A DNA stretch of 64,000 nucleotides, taken from assembly GCA_964584785.1 (NCBI GenBank), contig CAZPBY010000039.1:8801-72800 (forward strand), written 5' to 3'. How positions within the stretch are numbered: position 1 is the stretch's first letter; each line of letters starts with the position of its first letter. Below the pieces are notes generated by a model, which made no database searches, was not told the DNA's origin, and saw nothing but the letters and a program-made list of their open reading frames with translations. This DNA comes from JAHFTY01 sp964584785 (GTDB lineage Bacteria > Acidobacteriota > Terriglobia > 20CM-2-55-15). Both the position numbers and the translations under genes were made by a program. Of the stretch, positions 24,768 to 33,549 are shown piece by piece.

Positions 24768-26363
24768 ATGAGTAAGAGAATCCGCACCCGACTACTGATC
24801 ATTGCAGGCGTCACCGCCTTGTCGATTTACCTGTTTGCCGGATTTCCCCCGAGCCTCGCCAAAATGCGCGACCGGATTCACCTCGGCCTGGACTTGAAGG
24901 GCGGCACGCATCTGGTCCTTCAGGTGGTCACGGACGATGCAATCCGGGCGGAAACCGATCAGGCGGTCGAGACGGTCCGTCAAAATCTGCAAAAGGACAA
25001 CGTCCTGTACCGTCAACTGGCGCGATTGGTCAATAACCAGTTTCAGGCAGTCGGTGTCGATCCCAACAAGGACTCCGACTTCAGGCGCACGATCACCGAC
25101 CGCCTGCCCGATTGGGATATCGTCTCCACGGCCGGTGATGTCCCCAATACTTACACCATTCAACTGAAGTCCGCGCGGGAACAGGAGTATCGAAATCAGG
25201 CGGTCGATCAGGCGATCAATACGATCCGCAACCGCGTCGATCAGTTGGGCGTGGGCGAAATCAATATTCAGAAGCACGTCGGCGCGGACGAAATCGTTGT
25301 GCAGCTGCCCGGCGTGAGCGATCCCGCTCGAGTTAAAGGAATCATGCAATCGACGGCCTTGCTGGAGTTCAAGCTGGTGGACTCCGGTCCGTTTACGACC
25401 CAGGCCGCCGCGACGCAGCAGTACGGCGGAATGGTTCCGTCGAACCTGATGGTGTTGCCATCTCGGGAACGCGGCGCCGGCGATACGGGCGATTCGTATT
25501 ACGTCGTTCAGCGGAGCAACGCCATCACGGGACGCGATCTTAAGAGCGCCTATCCTTCACGCGATTCAAGCGGCCGGCCTGCCATCGGGTTCAACTTGAC
25601 CGTCGACGGCTCGGCACGATTTGCGAAAGTCACCGAAGAAAACATCAACAAGAAACTCGCCATCGTCCTGGATAATCGCATTCAGTCCGCGCCCAACATT
25701 AACAATCGTATTGCCGATTCGGGGATTATCGAAGGTGGAGCCGGGGGCTTCCAGCCTCAGGAAGCGCAGGATCTGGTATTGATTTTGCGGTCAGGCGCTC
25801 TGCCGGCGTCGATCCGATATCTGGACGAAGAAGTCGTGGGACCGACGCTGGGACAGGACTCCATCAACGCCGGCCTTCTGTCCGCCGTCATCGCGCTTGC
25901 GGCCGTTGTCGTGTTCATGCTGATCTACTATCGCTTGTCCGGAGTCAACGCCACGGTGGCGATGGTTCTGAATCTTCTCATCCTCTTCGGAGCTCTGGCC
26001 TATTTCGGCGCCGCCTTGACGCTTCCCGGCATCGCCGGCGTGATTCTTACAATCGGCGTGGGTATCGACTCGAACGTCCTGATCTTCGAACGTATCCGTG
26101 AAGAAATGCGCGCCGGTAAGACGCCGACATCGGCGGTGACGACCGGCTTTCAACGGGTGTTCATTACGTTGGTCGACACACACCTCGCGGCCCTGATCTC
26201 CGCAGTTTTCCTGTTCCTGTTCGGCACGGGCCCCGTAAAAGGCTTTGCGGTGACGCTCGTGATTGGTCTGGCTTCGAATATGTTCACAGCCGTGTTTGTG
26301 TCGCGCACATTGTTCGAAATGGTGCTGGCACGCAAAGAACGGGCGGAAGCGCTCAGCATCTAA
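24768..26363 (+). CDS. secD: protein translocase subunit SecD
   Basis: 531 residues. It begins with a membrane helix and then LGLDLKGGTHLVLQV, a family signature. A large periplasmic domain follows, with NRVDQLGVGE near residue 165, and the last 180 residues hold the five remaining membrane helices with GVGIDSNVLIFERIREE, the conserved RND-like motif. SecD with SecF uses proton motive force to pull exported proteins out on the periplasmic side. The start ATG is four bases after the yajC stop; an upstream in-frame ATG would overlap yajC by 14 codons. Confidence 0.95.
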   Translation: MSKRIRTRLLIIAGVTALSIYLFAGFPPSLAKMRDRIHLGLDLKGGTHLVLQVVTDDAIRAETDQAVETVRQNLQKDNVLYRQLARLVNNQFQAVGVDPNKDSDFRRTITDRLPDWDIVSTAGDVPNTYTIQLKSAREQEYRNQAVDQAINTIRNRVDQLGVGEINIQKHVGADEIVVQLPGVSDPARVKGIMQSTALLEFKLVDSGPFTTQAAATQQYGGMVPSNLMVLPSRERGAGDTGDSYYVVQRSNAITGRDLKSAYPSRDSSGRPAIGFNLTVDGSARFAKVTEENINKKLAIVLDNRIQSAPNINNRIADSGIIEGGAGGFQPQEAQDLVLILRSGALPASIRYLDEEVVGPTLGQDSINAGLLSAVIALAAVVVFMLIYYRLSGVNATVAMVLNLLILFGALAYFGAALTLPGIAGVILTIGVGIDSNVLIFERIREEMRAGKTPTSAVTTGFQRVFITLVDTHLAALISAVFLFLFGTGPVKGFAVTLVIGLASNMFTAVFVSRTLFEMVLARKERAEALSI

Positions 26364-26375
26364 GAGGACGTTCTG

Positions 26376-27377
26376 ATGATCCATTTATTTGAAAATGTTC
26401 GCGTTGACTGGCTGGCAAAGAGAAAGCTGTTTTTCGGTTTTACCTTCATCCTTATTTTGATCGGCGGCCTTTCTCTCCTCTCCAAAGGACGCTTCCGGTA
26501 TGGAGTCGACTTTAAGGGTGGGACCGTGGCTCGTGTCCTGTTTTCGGAGAAGACCGACATCGGGAAAGTTCGTCAGGCCGTGCCGGACGCGGAAATTCAG
26601 GAACTCGTGTCGGGTCAAACCGGAAAGAGTGCGTTCCTCATCGATTACCAGGCCAAGGGGGACGCTCTCGCCGCGGATGCCAGCGAAGGCCGCGCGGCTA
26701 TAACCAGGGCGCTGGAAAAGGGTTTTGCCGGCAGGTACGAAATCCTCGGCGTTCAGTCGGTGGGACCGAAAGTGGGCCAGGATTTGCAGCGTCAGGCTGT
26801 TCTGGCCACGCTCTACGCGCTGGGCGGAATGCTCGTTTATATCGCTTTTCGATTTGAATGGATTTATGGAGCAGCGGCGGTTTTCGCCGCATTGCACGAC
26901 ACCTTGATCACGCTCGGATTGTTTTCCCTGTTCAACCGCGAGATTAACCTCACCGTCATCGCTGCTCTTCTGACACTGGTCGGTTACTCCATGAACGACA
27001 CCATCGTCGTATTCGACCGCATTCGTGAAAACTTGAAATTTCGTCGCCGAGACAACCTCGAAACGATCATGAACGACAGCATCAATCAAACGTTGAGCCG
27101 GACAATTTTGACTTCGGGACTCACATTCATGACGGTTCTGGCACTGTTCGTCTTTGGTGGGGAAATCATCAACCACTTTGCCTTCGCGATGGTGATCGGG
27201 ATCGTCATTGGCACTTATTCATCCATAGCGATTGCTGCGCCCCTCGTTCTGGTTTACTCGAATTTCCGGGGAACATTTGCCCGTCAGGCGGTGTCTACAG
27301 CCAAGGTCCCGAAACCTGTGAAAGCCAAATCGAGCGGGGGCGAAGCAAACGCGAGCTCGACAGGCCGAAGCCGGTAA
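26376..27377 (+). CDS. secF: protein translocase subunit SecF
   Basis: 333 residues. Has the N-terminal helix, RYGVDFKGGTVARVLF, the conserved VGPKVGQDLQ, and six membrane helices with GYSMNDTIVVFDRIRENLK. It partners SecD, from which it is separated by 12 bases. The C-terminal 25 residues are polar and of no known motif. Confidence 0.95.
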   Translation: MIHLFENVRVDWLAKRKLFFGFTFILILIGGLSLLSKGRFRYGVDFKGGTVARVLFSEKTDIGKVRQAVPDAEIQELVSGQTGKSAFLIDYQAKGDALAADASEGRAAITRALEKGFAGRYEILGVQSVGPKVGQDLQRQAVLATLYALGGMLVYIAFRFEWIYGAAAVFAALHDTLITLGLFSLFNREINLTVIAALLTLVGYSMNDTIVVFDRIRENLKFRRRDNLETIMNDSINQTLSRTILTSGLTFMTVLALFVFGGEIINHFAFAMVIGIVIGTYSSIAIAAPLVLVYSNFRGTFARQAVSTAKVPKPVKAKSSGGEANASSTGRSR

Positions 27378-27440
27378 AGCCGTTTAATACGTTTGCAAAC
27401 TCGGCAGAGTGAAGGCTTCCCAGACGGGTCCGAATCGCAG

Positions 27441-27469
27441 TTGACAGTGTGAGTAAGGCGTTATATAAG
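27441..27469 (+). promoter_or_regulatory. sigma-70 promoter of tonB-exbBD operon
   Basis: TTGACA (27441-27446) and TATAAG (27464-27469) with 17 bases between: one base away from consensus in the -10 box. Transcription would start near 27476 and leave a leader of about 165 bases before tonB, without a clear terminator or riboswitch fold. An AGGGAGG-type ribosome site lies just before the tonB ATG. Confidence 0.7.
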
Positions 27470-27639
27470 TCTCGATCCTGTTACATCGAATGCCTTCCTT
27501 GCAAAACAACTAAGACAAACGAGACGGCATTTTATGAATTCTTCCAAGCCGGCGGGTTTGACCGGGTATGTAGGGGGAGTTCCAGTAATCAGGCTTTAAA
27601 GGGTTTTTAGAGAGTTCCGAAAGGGAGGTAGTAAACGGT

Positions 27640-28392
27640 ATGTTTGAGGATTCTTTAATCGAATCCAGCGGGCAGATCAAGTCGAAAAAGGGAGCAACGG
27701 TAATTGTTTCGGCCGTGGTGCACGTTGTCCTGATTGTCGTTTTGATTTTGATTCCGCTCCTTTCAATTGATGCCGCGCTGCCCACTCAAACGCTGATGAC
27801 GTTCCTGGTAGCGCCGCCGCCACCGCCGCCGCCACCGCCGCCGCCAGCCGAAGTGGCACCGCAGCCGGTAGTTATTAAACAGGTTCAGATCGATCCCGGC
27901 ACGATGGTTGCGCCGACGGAGATTCCGAAGGACATCAAGATTGTCGTTGACGAAGGTCCGCCACCGTCCACCGTGGGTGTCGTGGGTGGAACTGCTCGTT
28001 CCGGCGTCCTGTCGGGTGTGTTGGGCGGAGTTTTGAAAGCGAACGAAGACGCCGCCGCACCGCCGCCGCCGCCACCGCCGCCGCCACCGCCACCGCCGCC
28101 GCAGAGAATTCGCCAGGGCGGGAACGTCATGCAGGCGAGTTTGATCAACCAGGTTAAACCGGTCTATCCCCCGTTAGCCAGACAGGCGCGCGTCTCGGGA
28201 GTTGTGATTCTCGAGGCGGTCATCGGCAAAGATGGTTCGATCGCTGAAGTCAAAGTCATCAGCGGCCACCCATTGTTGCAGCAAGCCGCGATCGACGCGG
28301 TGAGTCAGTGGAAGTACAAACCGACTTTGCTGAATAACGAGCCTGTGGAAGTTCAGACCACAGTGACCGTTACGTTCAGTCTGGGTCAATAA
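27640..28392 (+). CDS. tonB: TonB-like energy transducer protein
   Basis: 250 residues. Cytoplasmic start, one membrane helix (VIVSAVVHVVLIVVLILIPLL, residues about 27-45), a periplasmic linker with two uninterrupted proline tracts (11 prolines from DNA 27814, 14 from 28060), and a C-terminal TonB domain (KPVYPPLARQARVSGVVIL then GKDGSIAEVKVISGHPLL). TonB couples inner-membrane proton force to outer-membrane receptors. ExbB and two ExbD genes follow in the same operon. A TonB-dependent receptor gene lies farther away at 51790-54744. The proline tracts are encoded by CCG/CCA repeats and may vary between strains. Confidence 0.92.
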   Translation: MFEDSLIESSGQIKSKKGATVIVSAVVHVVLIVVLILIPLLSIDAALPTQTLMTFLVAPPPPPPPPPPPAEVAPQPVVIKQVQIDPGTMVAPTEIPKDIKIVVDEGPPPSTVGVVGGTARSGVLSGVLGGVLKANEDAAAPPPPPPPPPPPPPPQRIRQGGNVMQASLINQVKPVYPPLARQARVSGVVILEAVIGKDGSIAEVKVISGHPLLQQAAIDAVSQWKYKPTLLNNEPVEVQTTVTVTFSLGQ

Positions 28393-28398
28393 GTCAAC

Positions 28399-28423
28399 GG
28401 CCCCGGGCAACAGCTGCGGGGCC
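28399..28423 (+). promoter_or_regulatory. GC-rich intergenic hairpin between tonB and exbB
   Basis: GGCCCCG (28399-28405) pairs with CGGGGCC (28417-28423), 7 perfect base pairs and a loop of 11. There is no U-tract, so it is not a normal terminator. It may protect or partially end the tonB transcript. Confidence 0.5.
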
Positions 28424-28481
28424 ATCGAATTTGAATTCATTCACAACCTGCTGAAACAGGATTAGGAGGACTTTAGTCACC

Positions 28482-29207
28482 ATGTATCAATTGAACTTTC
28501 TTGGAATGATGCTCCTTCAGGAAGTCGGTTTCGACCTCCGTTCGATGTGGGCTCAGATGGGATTCGCCGCAAAGACAGTCGTCGTTATTCTCGCCGTTCT
28601 TTCCGCCTGGTCCATCGGCGTTATGATCGACCGCTACATTGCTTACAGCTCCGCCCGCAAGCAATCCCGTGAATTTGCTCCCGCGGTTGCCGGCTGCCTG
28701 AAGGAAGGCAAAATCGAGGAAGCCATCAGCGTTGCCGAACAGAACAAGAAGAGTCATCTTGCAAAAGTAGTGGAAGCCGGTCTTCAGGAATTCCGCGCCC
28801 ATGGCGTTTCTCAGGAATTGGCTGGTGAACAGATCGAGTCTTCTCGCCGCGCATGCGAGCGCGCGGAAGCGATCGTCAATGCCGAGCTGAAACGAGGCCT
28901 TTCGGGTCTGGCGACGATCGGTGCGACCGCCCCGTTTGTGGGATTATTCGGAACCACGGTCGGCATCATCAACGCGTTCAAAGGTATGTCGTCTGAAAAG
29001 ACGGCCGGTCTGTCCGCAGTTGCCGGCGGTATTTCAGAAGCTCTCGTCACAACCGCTTTCGGTCTTTTCGTGGCTGTGCCAGCGGTATGGGCTTACAACT
29101 ATTTCACGAACAAAGTTGAAGCGTTCGCCATCGAGATGACCAACTCTTCGTCCGAGTTGATCGACTATTTCATCAAACAGCACAGCACGAAGGGCGGAAA
29201 GAGGTAA
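28482..29207 (+). CDS. exbB: ExbB/TolQ-family proton channel protein
   Basis: 241 residues with three membrane helices: near residues 30-50, then ATIGATAPFVGLFGTTVGIINAF (the family motif) at about 146-168 and LVTTAFGLFVAVPAVWAYNYF at about 188-208. It has the MotA/TolQ/ExbB core. Together with ExbD it harvests proton motive force for TonB. Start ATG with AGGAGG-like site 13 bases upstream. The strictly conserved small residues of the third helix are present. Confidence 0.94.
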   Translation: MYQLNFLGMMLLQEVGFDLRSMWAQMGFAAKTVVVILAVLSAWSIGVMIDRYIAYSSARKQSREFAPAVAGCLKEGKIEEAISVAEQNKKSHLAKVVEAGLQEFRAHGVSQELAGEQIESSRRACERAEAIVNAELKRGLSGLATIGATAPFVGLFGTTVGIINAFKGMSSEKTAGLSAVAGGISEALVTTAFGLFVAVPAVWAYNYFTNKVEAFAIEMTNSSSELIDYFIKQHSTKGGKR

Positions 29208-29211
29208 CACC

Positions 29212-29646
29212 ATGGGAATGGGATCAGGCGGCGGACGGGGTGAAGTCACCTCCGATATCAACGTCACGCCGATGGCGGATGTAATGCTCGTCCTTCTCAT
29301 CATTTTCATGGTCGTTACGCCGATGTTGCAGAAGGGCACCAGCGTCGAACTCGCCAAGACGCGCAATCCAGTCAACATGCCTGACGCCGATCACGACGAC
29401 GCCGTGCTCATCGCGGTCACTCGTGACGGTAAGTACTGGCTAAACCAGGACAAGATCAGCCTTGACGAGCTTTCCGTGAAGGTCAACGATCTGCTCGCCA
29501 CCAAAATCGACAAAACCGTATTCGTCCGAAGCGATGCGCGAGCCAAGTATGGCGACGTCGTCCACGTCGTCGATACCATCCGAAACGCCGGTGTCGACAA
29601 GGTCGGTCTCCTGACCGAGCGTATCGACGATACGGTTCGGCAGTAA
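29212..29646 (+). CDS. exbD: ExbD/TolR-family protein, first copy
   Basis: 144 residues with a single N-terminal helix preceded by DINVTPMADVMLVLLIIFMVV, where the Asp in ADVMLVL is the conserved proton-carrying residue. The C-terminal periplasmic domain ends with YGDVVHVVDTIRNAGVDKVGLLTE. It follows exbB by 4 bases. A second, divergent ExbD follows. Confidence 0.94.
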   Translation: MGMGSGGGRGEVTSDINVTPMADVMLVLLIIFMVVTPMLQKGTSVELAKTRNPVNMPDADHDDAVLIAVTRDGKYWLNQDKISLDELSVKVNDLLATKIDKTVFVRSDARAKYGDVVHVVDTIRNAGVDKVGLLTERIDDTVRQ

Positions 29647-29659
29647 GGAGGGCCGACCC

Positions 29660-30085
29660 ATGAGCAGGAAGAGGAAAAAAATCGGTCCCAAAGGGGATAT
29701 CAACGTCACACCGTTTATCGACATTCTGCTGGTGCTGCTCGTTATCTTTATGACGATCACTCCGCTCACGCCGAAAGGTCTGGACGCTGCCATCCCGCAA
29801 CCGCCCCCGCCGGGCACACCTCCGCCACCTCCCGATGAGTTGAACAAGACGATCGTGGTGACGCGCGAGAAGACCGGCATCATCAAAGTCAACCAGGACG
29901 AAGTCGAACTTCGCGGGCTCGGGAACAAGTTGAATGAGATCTTCAAGACTCGCAACGACCGAACGATGTTCGTGAATGGCGATCCCGAAAATATCTTCAG
30001 CGATATTGTCGAAATCATCGATATCGCGAAGGGCGCGGGCGTCGACAAAGTCGGCTTGATGACCGAGCAGATCAAGGCTCAGTAA
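29660..30085 (+). CDS. exbD: ExbD/TolR-family protein, second copy
   Basis: 141 residues. The N-terminus RKRKKIGPKGDINVTPFIDILLVLLVIF has the conserved Asp in FIDILLVL, and the C-terminal end again reads IIDIAKGAGVDKVGLMTE. It carries a proline-rich loop (PQPPPPGTPPPPPDE) at about 45-60 that the first copy lacks. Two different ExbD chains could form a heteromeric complex with ExbB, as ExbD2-type sets do in other phyla. AAGGAGGG precedes the start. Confidence 0.92.
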   Translation: MSRKRKKIGPKGDINVTPFIDILLVLLVIFMTITPLTPKGLDAAIPQPPPPGTPPPPPDELNKTIVVTREKTGIIKVNQDEVELRGLGNKLNEIFKTRNDRTMFVNGDPENIFSDIVEIIDIAKGAGVDKVGLMTEQIKAQ

Positions 30086-30105
30086 GGTTGAGGAGGCAAG
30101 AAAAC

Positions 30106-30849
30106 ATGAAGAGATTATTCAGATTTGCCTTCGTGGCATTGCTGGCGGTCGGTCTGGTGAGTTGCGCGAAACTGCAGGCTCGCGACGAGCTGATTAAAGG
30201 TCAACAAGCCTTTAAGAACGCCAAGTACGATGTCGCGATCGACCACTTCAAGAACTCCATGCAACTGGACCCGAATTTGACTGTTGCCGAGCTTTATCTG
30301 GCGACGGCCTATTCGCAGCAGTTCATTCCTGGGGCGCAGTCCGCCGCCAATCAGCAGATGGCGGACAAAGCCGTCGAGACGTTTGAAAACATCATGAAAA
30401 AGGATCCAAACAACGTCAGCGCGATCGCCGGCCTCGCGTTCATTTATCAAAACACGCTCCAACTGCAAAAGGCGCACGAGTACTACCTCAAGGAGACTCA
30501 ACTGGAGTCTTCGAATCCGGTCCCGTTTTACGCGGTCGCGTCCATCGACTGGATCATCGTTCACGACAAGAACAACCCTCCTCCGGTGGACGAACAGAAC
30601 AAACTCGTTGACGAGGGAATTTCAAACGCCGACAAGGCGATTGCCCTCAATCCGGACTACGACGAAGCCATGAGCTACCGAAACCTTCTGCTCCGCGAAA
30701 AAGCACGGCTCGCTGAAACCGAAGAGGCCAAAGCGAAATTGGTTTCGGACGCGGATACCTGGTTCGAAAAGGCAATCGAAACCCGTAAGAAGAATCAGGA
30801 CAAGAAGAATAAGATCCAGCAAGGTATCGTCATGGAGAAGAAGAAGTAA
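30106..30849 (+). CDS. TPR-containing lipoprotein
   Basis: 247 residues. MKRLFRFAFVALLAVGLVSCAKLQ gives a lipoprotein signal with lipobox LVSC (Cys20). The rest is three to four TPR-like repeats (ELIKGQQAFKNAKYDVAIDH, KAVETFENIMKKDPNN, ADKAIALNPDYDEA) and a Lys/Glu-rich tail. The start at 30106 is chosen over the upstream TTG at 30088 because AGGAGG lies directly in front. It is the last gene of the TonB operon and could be a scaffolding or peptidoglycan-linked lipoprotein, possibly stabilising the TonB/ExbBD complex (inference). Confidence 0.8.
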   Translation: MKRLFRFAFVALLAVGLVSCAKLQARDELIKGQQAFKNAKYDVAIDHFKNSMQLDPNLTVAELYLATAYSQQFIPGAQSAANQQMADKAVETFENIMKKDPNNVSAIAGLAFIYQNTLQLQKAHEYYLKETQLESSNPVPFYAVASIDWIIVHDKNNPPPVDEQNKLVDEGISNADKAIALNPDYDEAMSYRNLLLREKARLAETEEAKAKLVSDADTWFEKAIETRKKNQDKKNKIQQGIVMEKKK

Positions 30850-30871
30850 AGCCGTATTGTCTTCGATCCAC

Positions 30872-30907
30872 GGGCCGCGACGGATTTACCGATCGCGGCC
30901 CTTTTTA
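30872..30907 (+). terminator. Rho-independent terminator of the tonB operon
   Basis: GGGCCGCGA pairs with TCGCGGCCC around an 11-base loop and is followed by TTTTTATTT. This is a strong terminator 22 bases after the lipoprotein stop. Confidence 0.9.
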
Positions 30908-30949
30908 TTTCTACCCGGATGAGATCCGAATTCACGGCGGCGAAGCCGC

Positions 30950-30955
30950 TATAAT
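30950..30955 (+). promoter_or_regulatory. -10 box (TATAAT) of rel
   Basis: A perfect TATAAT, 9 bases before the rel ATG. A leader of only 2-3 bases would follow. No clear -35 box at the right distance. Confidence 0.5.
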
Positions 30956-30964
30956 GAGCACTTC

Positions 30965-33160
30965 ATGATTCGTCTGGAGGACATACTCGCCAGGGTCGCG
31001 AAACACCATCCCGCCGACAATCTCGACTTGATTCGTCGCGCCTACATATTCTCCGCCAAAGAGCACAAGGGTCAGGTGCGAGCCTCCGGTGAGCCCTATC
31101 TGACGCACCCGCTGGAAGTTGCGAATCTGCTGGCCGAGATGAAGATGGATGGGACGACGGTGAGCGTGGGCCTGCTTCATGATGTCGTCGAGGACACGCT
31201 GGTGTCGCTCGATGACGTCGAAACGATGTTCGGCGCCGAAGTCGCGCACATCGTCGATGGCGTGACGAAAATCAGCCAGATTCAGTTCACATCAAAAGAA
31301 GAGAAGCAGGCAGAAAACTTCCGCAAAATGCTGCTGGCCATGACGGACGATATTCGCGTCATCATGGTGAAATTCGCGGATCGCCTCCACAACATGCGCA
31401 CGCTGCAGCACCTTCCGCTGGAACGCCGCGAGGCGATCGCCCGTGAAACCATGGACATTTACGCTCCGCTCGCGAATCGGCTGGGGATGGGGAAAATCCG
31501 CGGCGAATTCGAAGACCTGGCATTCAGCTATCTCGATCCGAAAGCGTACGACGAATTGAAAGAGCAGGTGGAATTGAAGCGGCGTCAGCATGAGGCTTTC
31601 CTTGCCGAGGTGACCAAAATCGTCGAAGAGAAGATGCGCGAACATGGAATTCCATGCTACACGGAGTCGCGGATCAAGCGATTGTATTCGATTTACCAGA
31701 AGTTGAAGAAGCAGCGCATTACGATCGATCGCGTGTATGACCTCCTCGCGCTTCGAATCATCACGGACAACGTGAAGAACTGCTATGCGGCGTTGGGCGT
31801 GATTCAGAATACCTGGCGTCCGGTCCCGGGGCGAATCAAGGATTTCATCGCCATGCCGCGCCAAAACATGTACCAGTCCCTGCACACTTCCGTGATCGCC
31901 GGCGGCCAGGCTTTTGAAGTGCAGATTCGAACGTCCGAGATGCATCGCATCGCCGAAGAAGGCATCGCCGCGCACTGGAAATACAAGGATGGTAAGCTCG
32001 TGGCCGATAAAGGCGAGGACGAACGGATCATCTGGCTGCGCCATCTTGTCGAGTGGCAGCAGGAGATGAAGGATCCCGCGGACTTCCTCAGCACGCTCAA
32101 AGTCGATCTTTACCCGGATGAGGTTTATATCTTCACTCCCAAAGGACAGGTCATCACTCTGCCACGCGACGCAACTCCGGTCGATTTCGCATACGCGATT
32201 CATACGGAAGTCGGTACGACGTGCGTCGGCGCGAAAATCAACGGCCGTATGGTGCCGTTGAAGTCCAAGTTGAAGAACGGAGACATCGTCGAAATCATTA
32301 CGCAGCCGGGACACACGCCGAGTCGCGACTGGTTGATGTCGGTCAAGACATCACGGGCGCGCAACAAGATTCGACACTGGCTCAACGTCCAAGAGAGTGA
32401 GAAGGCGATCGAATTGGGAAAGAAAATGCTCGAGAAGGAAGCGCGTAAGTACAAAACGAATCTCCGCGACGTTCTCGAGAACGACAAACTCAAGGCGCTG
32501 CTTCCGGACTACGGCGCGAGCAAAACGGAAGATCTGCTTTCCCAGATCGGCTACGGCAAGTTGTCGGCGAAACAACTCCTTTCGCGAATCGCGCCGGATG
32601 GCGCGAAGGAGGCGGCGCCGGAGGAAGAGTCACGGTTGACGTCGGCCGTTAAACGCGTGCTTGGCTTTGGAACCGACGCGAAACTGAAAGTGAAAGGGTT
32701 TGACGATCTGCTTGTTTATCGCGCGAAATGCTGTAATCCCATCCGCGGTGAAGAAGTGATCGGATACATAACACGCGGCAAAGGCGTTGCTGTTCATTCC
32801 AAGAATTGCCCGAACGTTCAGAATCTGCTCTATGACGCTGACCGCAAGATTGACGTCGAATGGGCGACCGCAGCGGCCTCAGTCGAAGCGTACGCCGTGC
32901 CGCTGACCATACTGACCGAAGACCGGCCCGGCATGCTTGCTGAGATAGCGGCTGTGATCTCGGACGTGAAATCCAACATTCTGAACGTTGAGGCGCGCAC
33001 GGCGGACCAGCGGGGAATGATCGATATCACCGTCGAAATCCCCGACATGAAGCACCTCGAGCGTGTTATCGCGTCCATCAAGAAGCTCGATGGCGTTTAT
33101 GATGTCACTCGATCCACACGAACCGTCAACTCGTCCAACAAAATCGGGAAAACCACATGA
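30965..33160 (+). CDS. bifunctional (p)ppGpp synthetase/hydrolase
   Basis: 731 residues with the full Rel/SpoT layout. HD hydrolase domain with HPLEVANLLAEM and LLHDVVEDT near residues 45-75 and VKFADRLHNMRTL near 140; the HD pair and the ED motif are intact, so it can degrade (p)ppGpp. The synthetase domain at about 235-345 has RIKRLYSIYQKLKKQ and AMPRQNMYQSLHTSV. The TGS domain (VYIFTPKGQVITLPRDATPVD) is at about 385-440 and the ACT domain is at about 655-725 (PLTILTEDRPGMLAEIA). This is the stringent-response regulator of the cell and probably the only long Rel. The next gene overlaps its stop by four bases. A -10 box lies close in front. Confidence 0.95.
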   Translation: MIRLEDILARVAKHHPADNLDLIRRAYIFSAKEHKGQVRASGEPYLTHPLEVANLLAEMKMDGTTVSVGLLHDVVEDTLVSLDDVETMFGAEVAHIVDGVTKISQIQFTSKEEKQAENFRKMLLAMTDDIRVIMVKFADRLHNMRTLQHLPLERREAIARETMDIYAPLANRLGMGKIRGEFEDLAFSYLDPKAYDELKEQVELKRRQHEAFLAEVTKIVEEKMREHGIPCYTESRIKRLYSIYQKLKKQRITIDRVYDLLALRIITDNVKNCYAALGVIQNTWRPVPGRIKDFIAMPRQNMYQSLHTSVIAGGQAFEVQIRTSEMHRIAEEGIAAHWKYKDGKLVADKGEDERIIWLRHLVEWQQEMKDPADFLSTLKVDLYPDEVYIFTPKGQVITLPRDATPVDFAYAIHTEVGTTCVGAKINGRMVPLKSKLKNGDIVEIITQPGHTPSRDWLMSVKTSRARNKIRHWLNVQESEKAIELGKKMLEKEARKYKTNLRDVLENDKLKALLPDYGASKTEDLLSQIGYGKLSAKQLLSRIAPDGAKEAAPEEESRLTSAVKRVLGFGTDAKLKVKGFDDLLVYRAKCCNPIRGEEVIGYITRGKGVAVHSKNCPNVQNLLYDADRKIDVEWATAAASVEAYAVPLTILTEDRPGMLAEIAAVISDVKSNILNVEARTADQRGMIDITVEIPDMKHLERVIASIKKLDGVYDVTRSTRTVNSSNKIGKTT

Positions 33161-33543
33161 AAAAAGAAGTCATTCGAACGCCTCTCGGACCAGGCGCGAT
33201 CGGTCCTTACTCTCCTGCCATCAAAGTAGGCCAGTTGGTTTTTGTGTCCGGACAGGTTCCTTTGGACCCGGCTACCGGAAACGTTATTGATGATAAGAAC
33301 ATCAAGGCGCAAACACGCCGGGCATTGATGAATCTTCAGGGCATTCTCACTGCCTCGGGCGCGTCGATCGCGAACGTCGTCCGCACGACTGTGTATCTGA
33401 CGGACCTGAAACAGTTCGCGGACATGAACTCGGTCTACGCCGAGTTCTTTCACACATCCCCGCCGGCGAGGTCGACTGTAGAGGTGTCGCGGTTGCCGAA
33501 GGACGTCGCCATCGAGATCGACTGTATTGCCGTCATCGACTGA
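33157..33543 (+). CDS. ridA: RidA-family enamine/imine deaminase
   Basis: 128 residues. RidA motifs are visible: PGAIGPYSPAIKVGQLVFVSGQVPLDP at the N-terminus and RSTVEVSRLPKDVAIEIDCIAV at the C-terminus, with the Arg that binds substrate carboxylate in PPARSTVEV. The family hydrolyses reactive 2-aminoacrylate made by PLP enzymes. ATG overlaps the rel stop, so it is co-translated with rel. It is convergent with the TamB-like gene. Confidence 0.92.
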   Translation: MKKEVIRTPLGPGAIGPYSPAIKVGQLVFVSGQVPLDPATGNVIDDKNIKAQTRRALMNLQGILTASGASIANVVRTTVYLTDLKQFADMNSVYAEFFHTSPPARSTVEVSRLPKDVAIEIDCIAVID

Positions 33544-33549
33544 CGGAGT

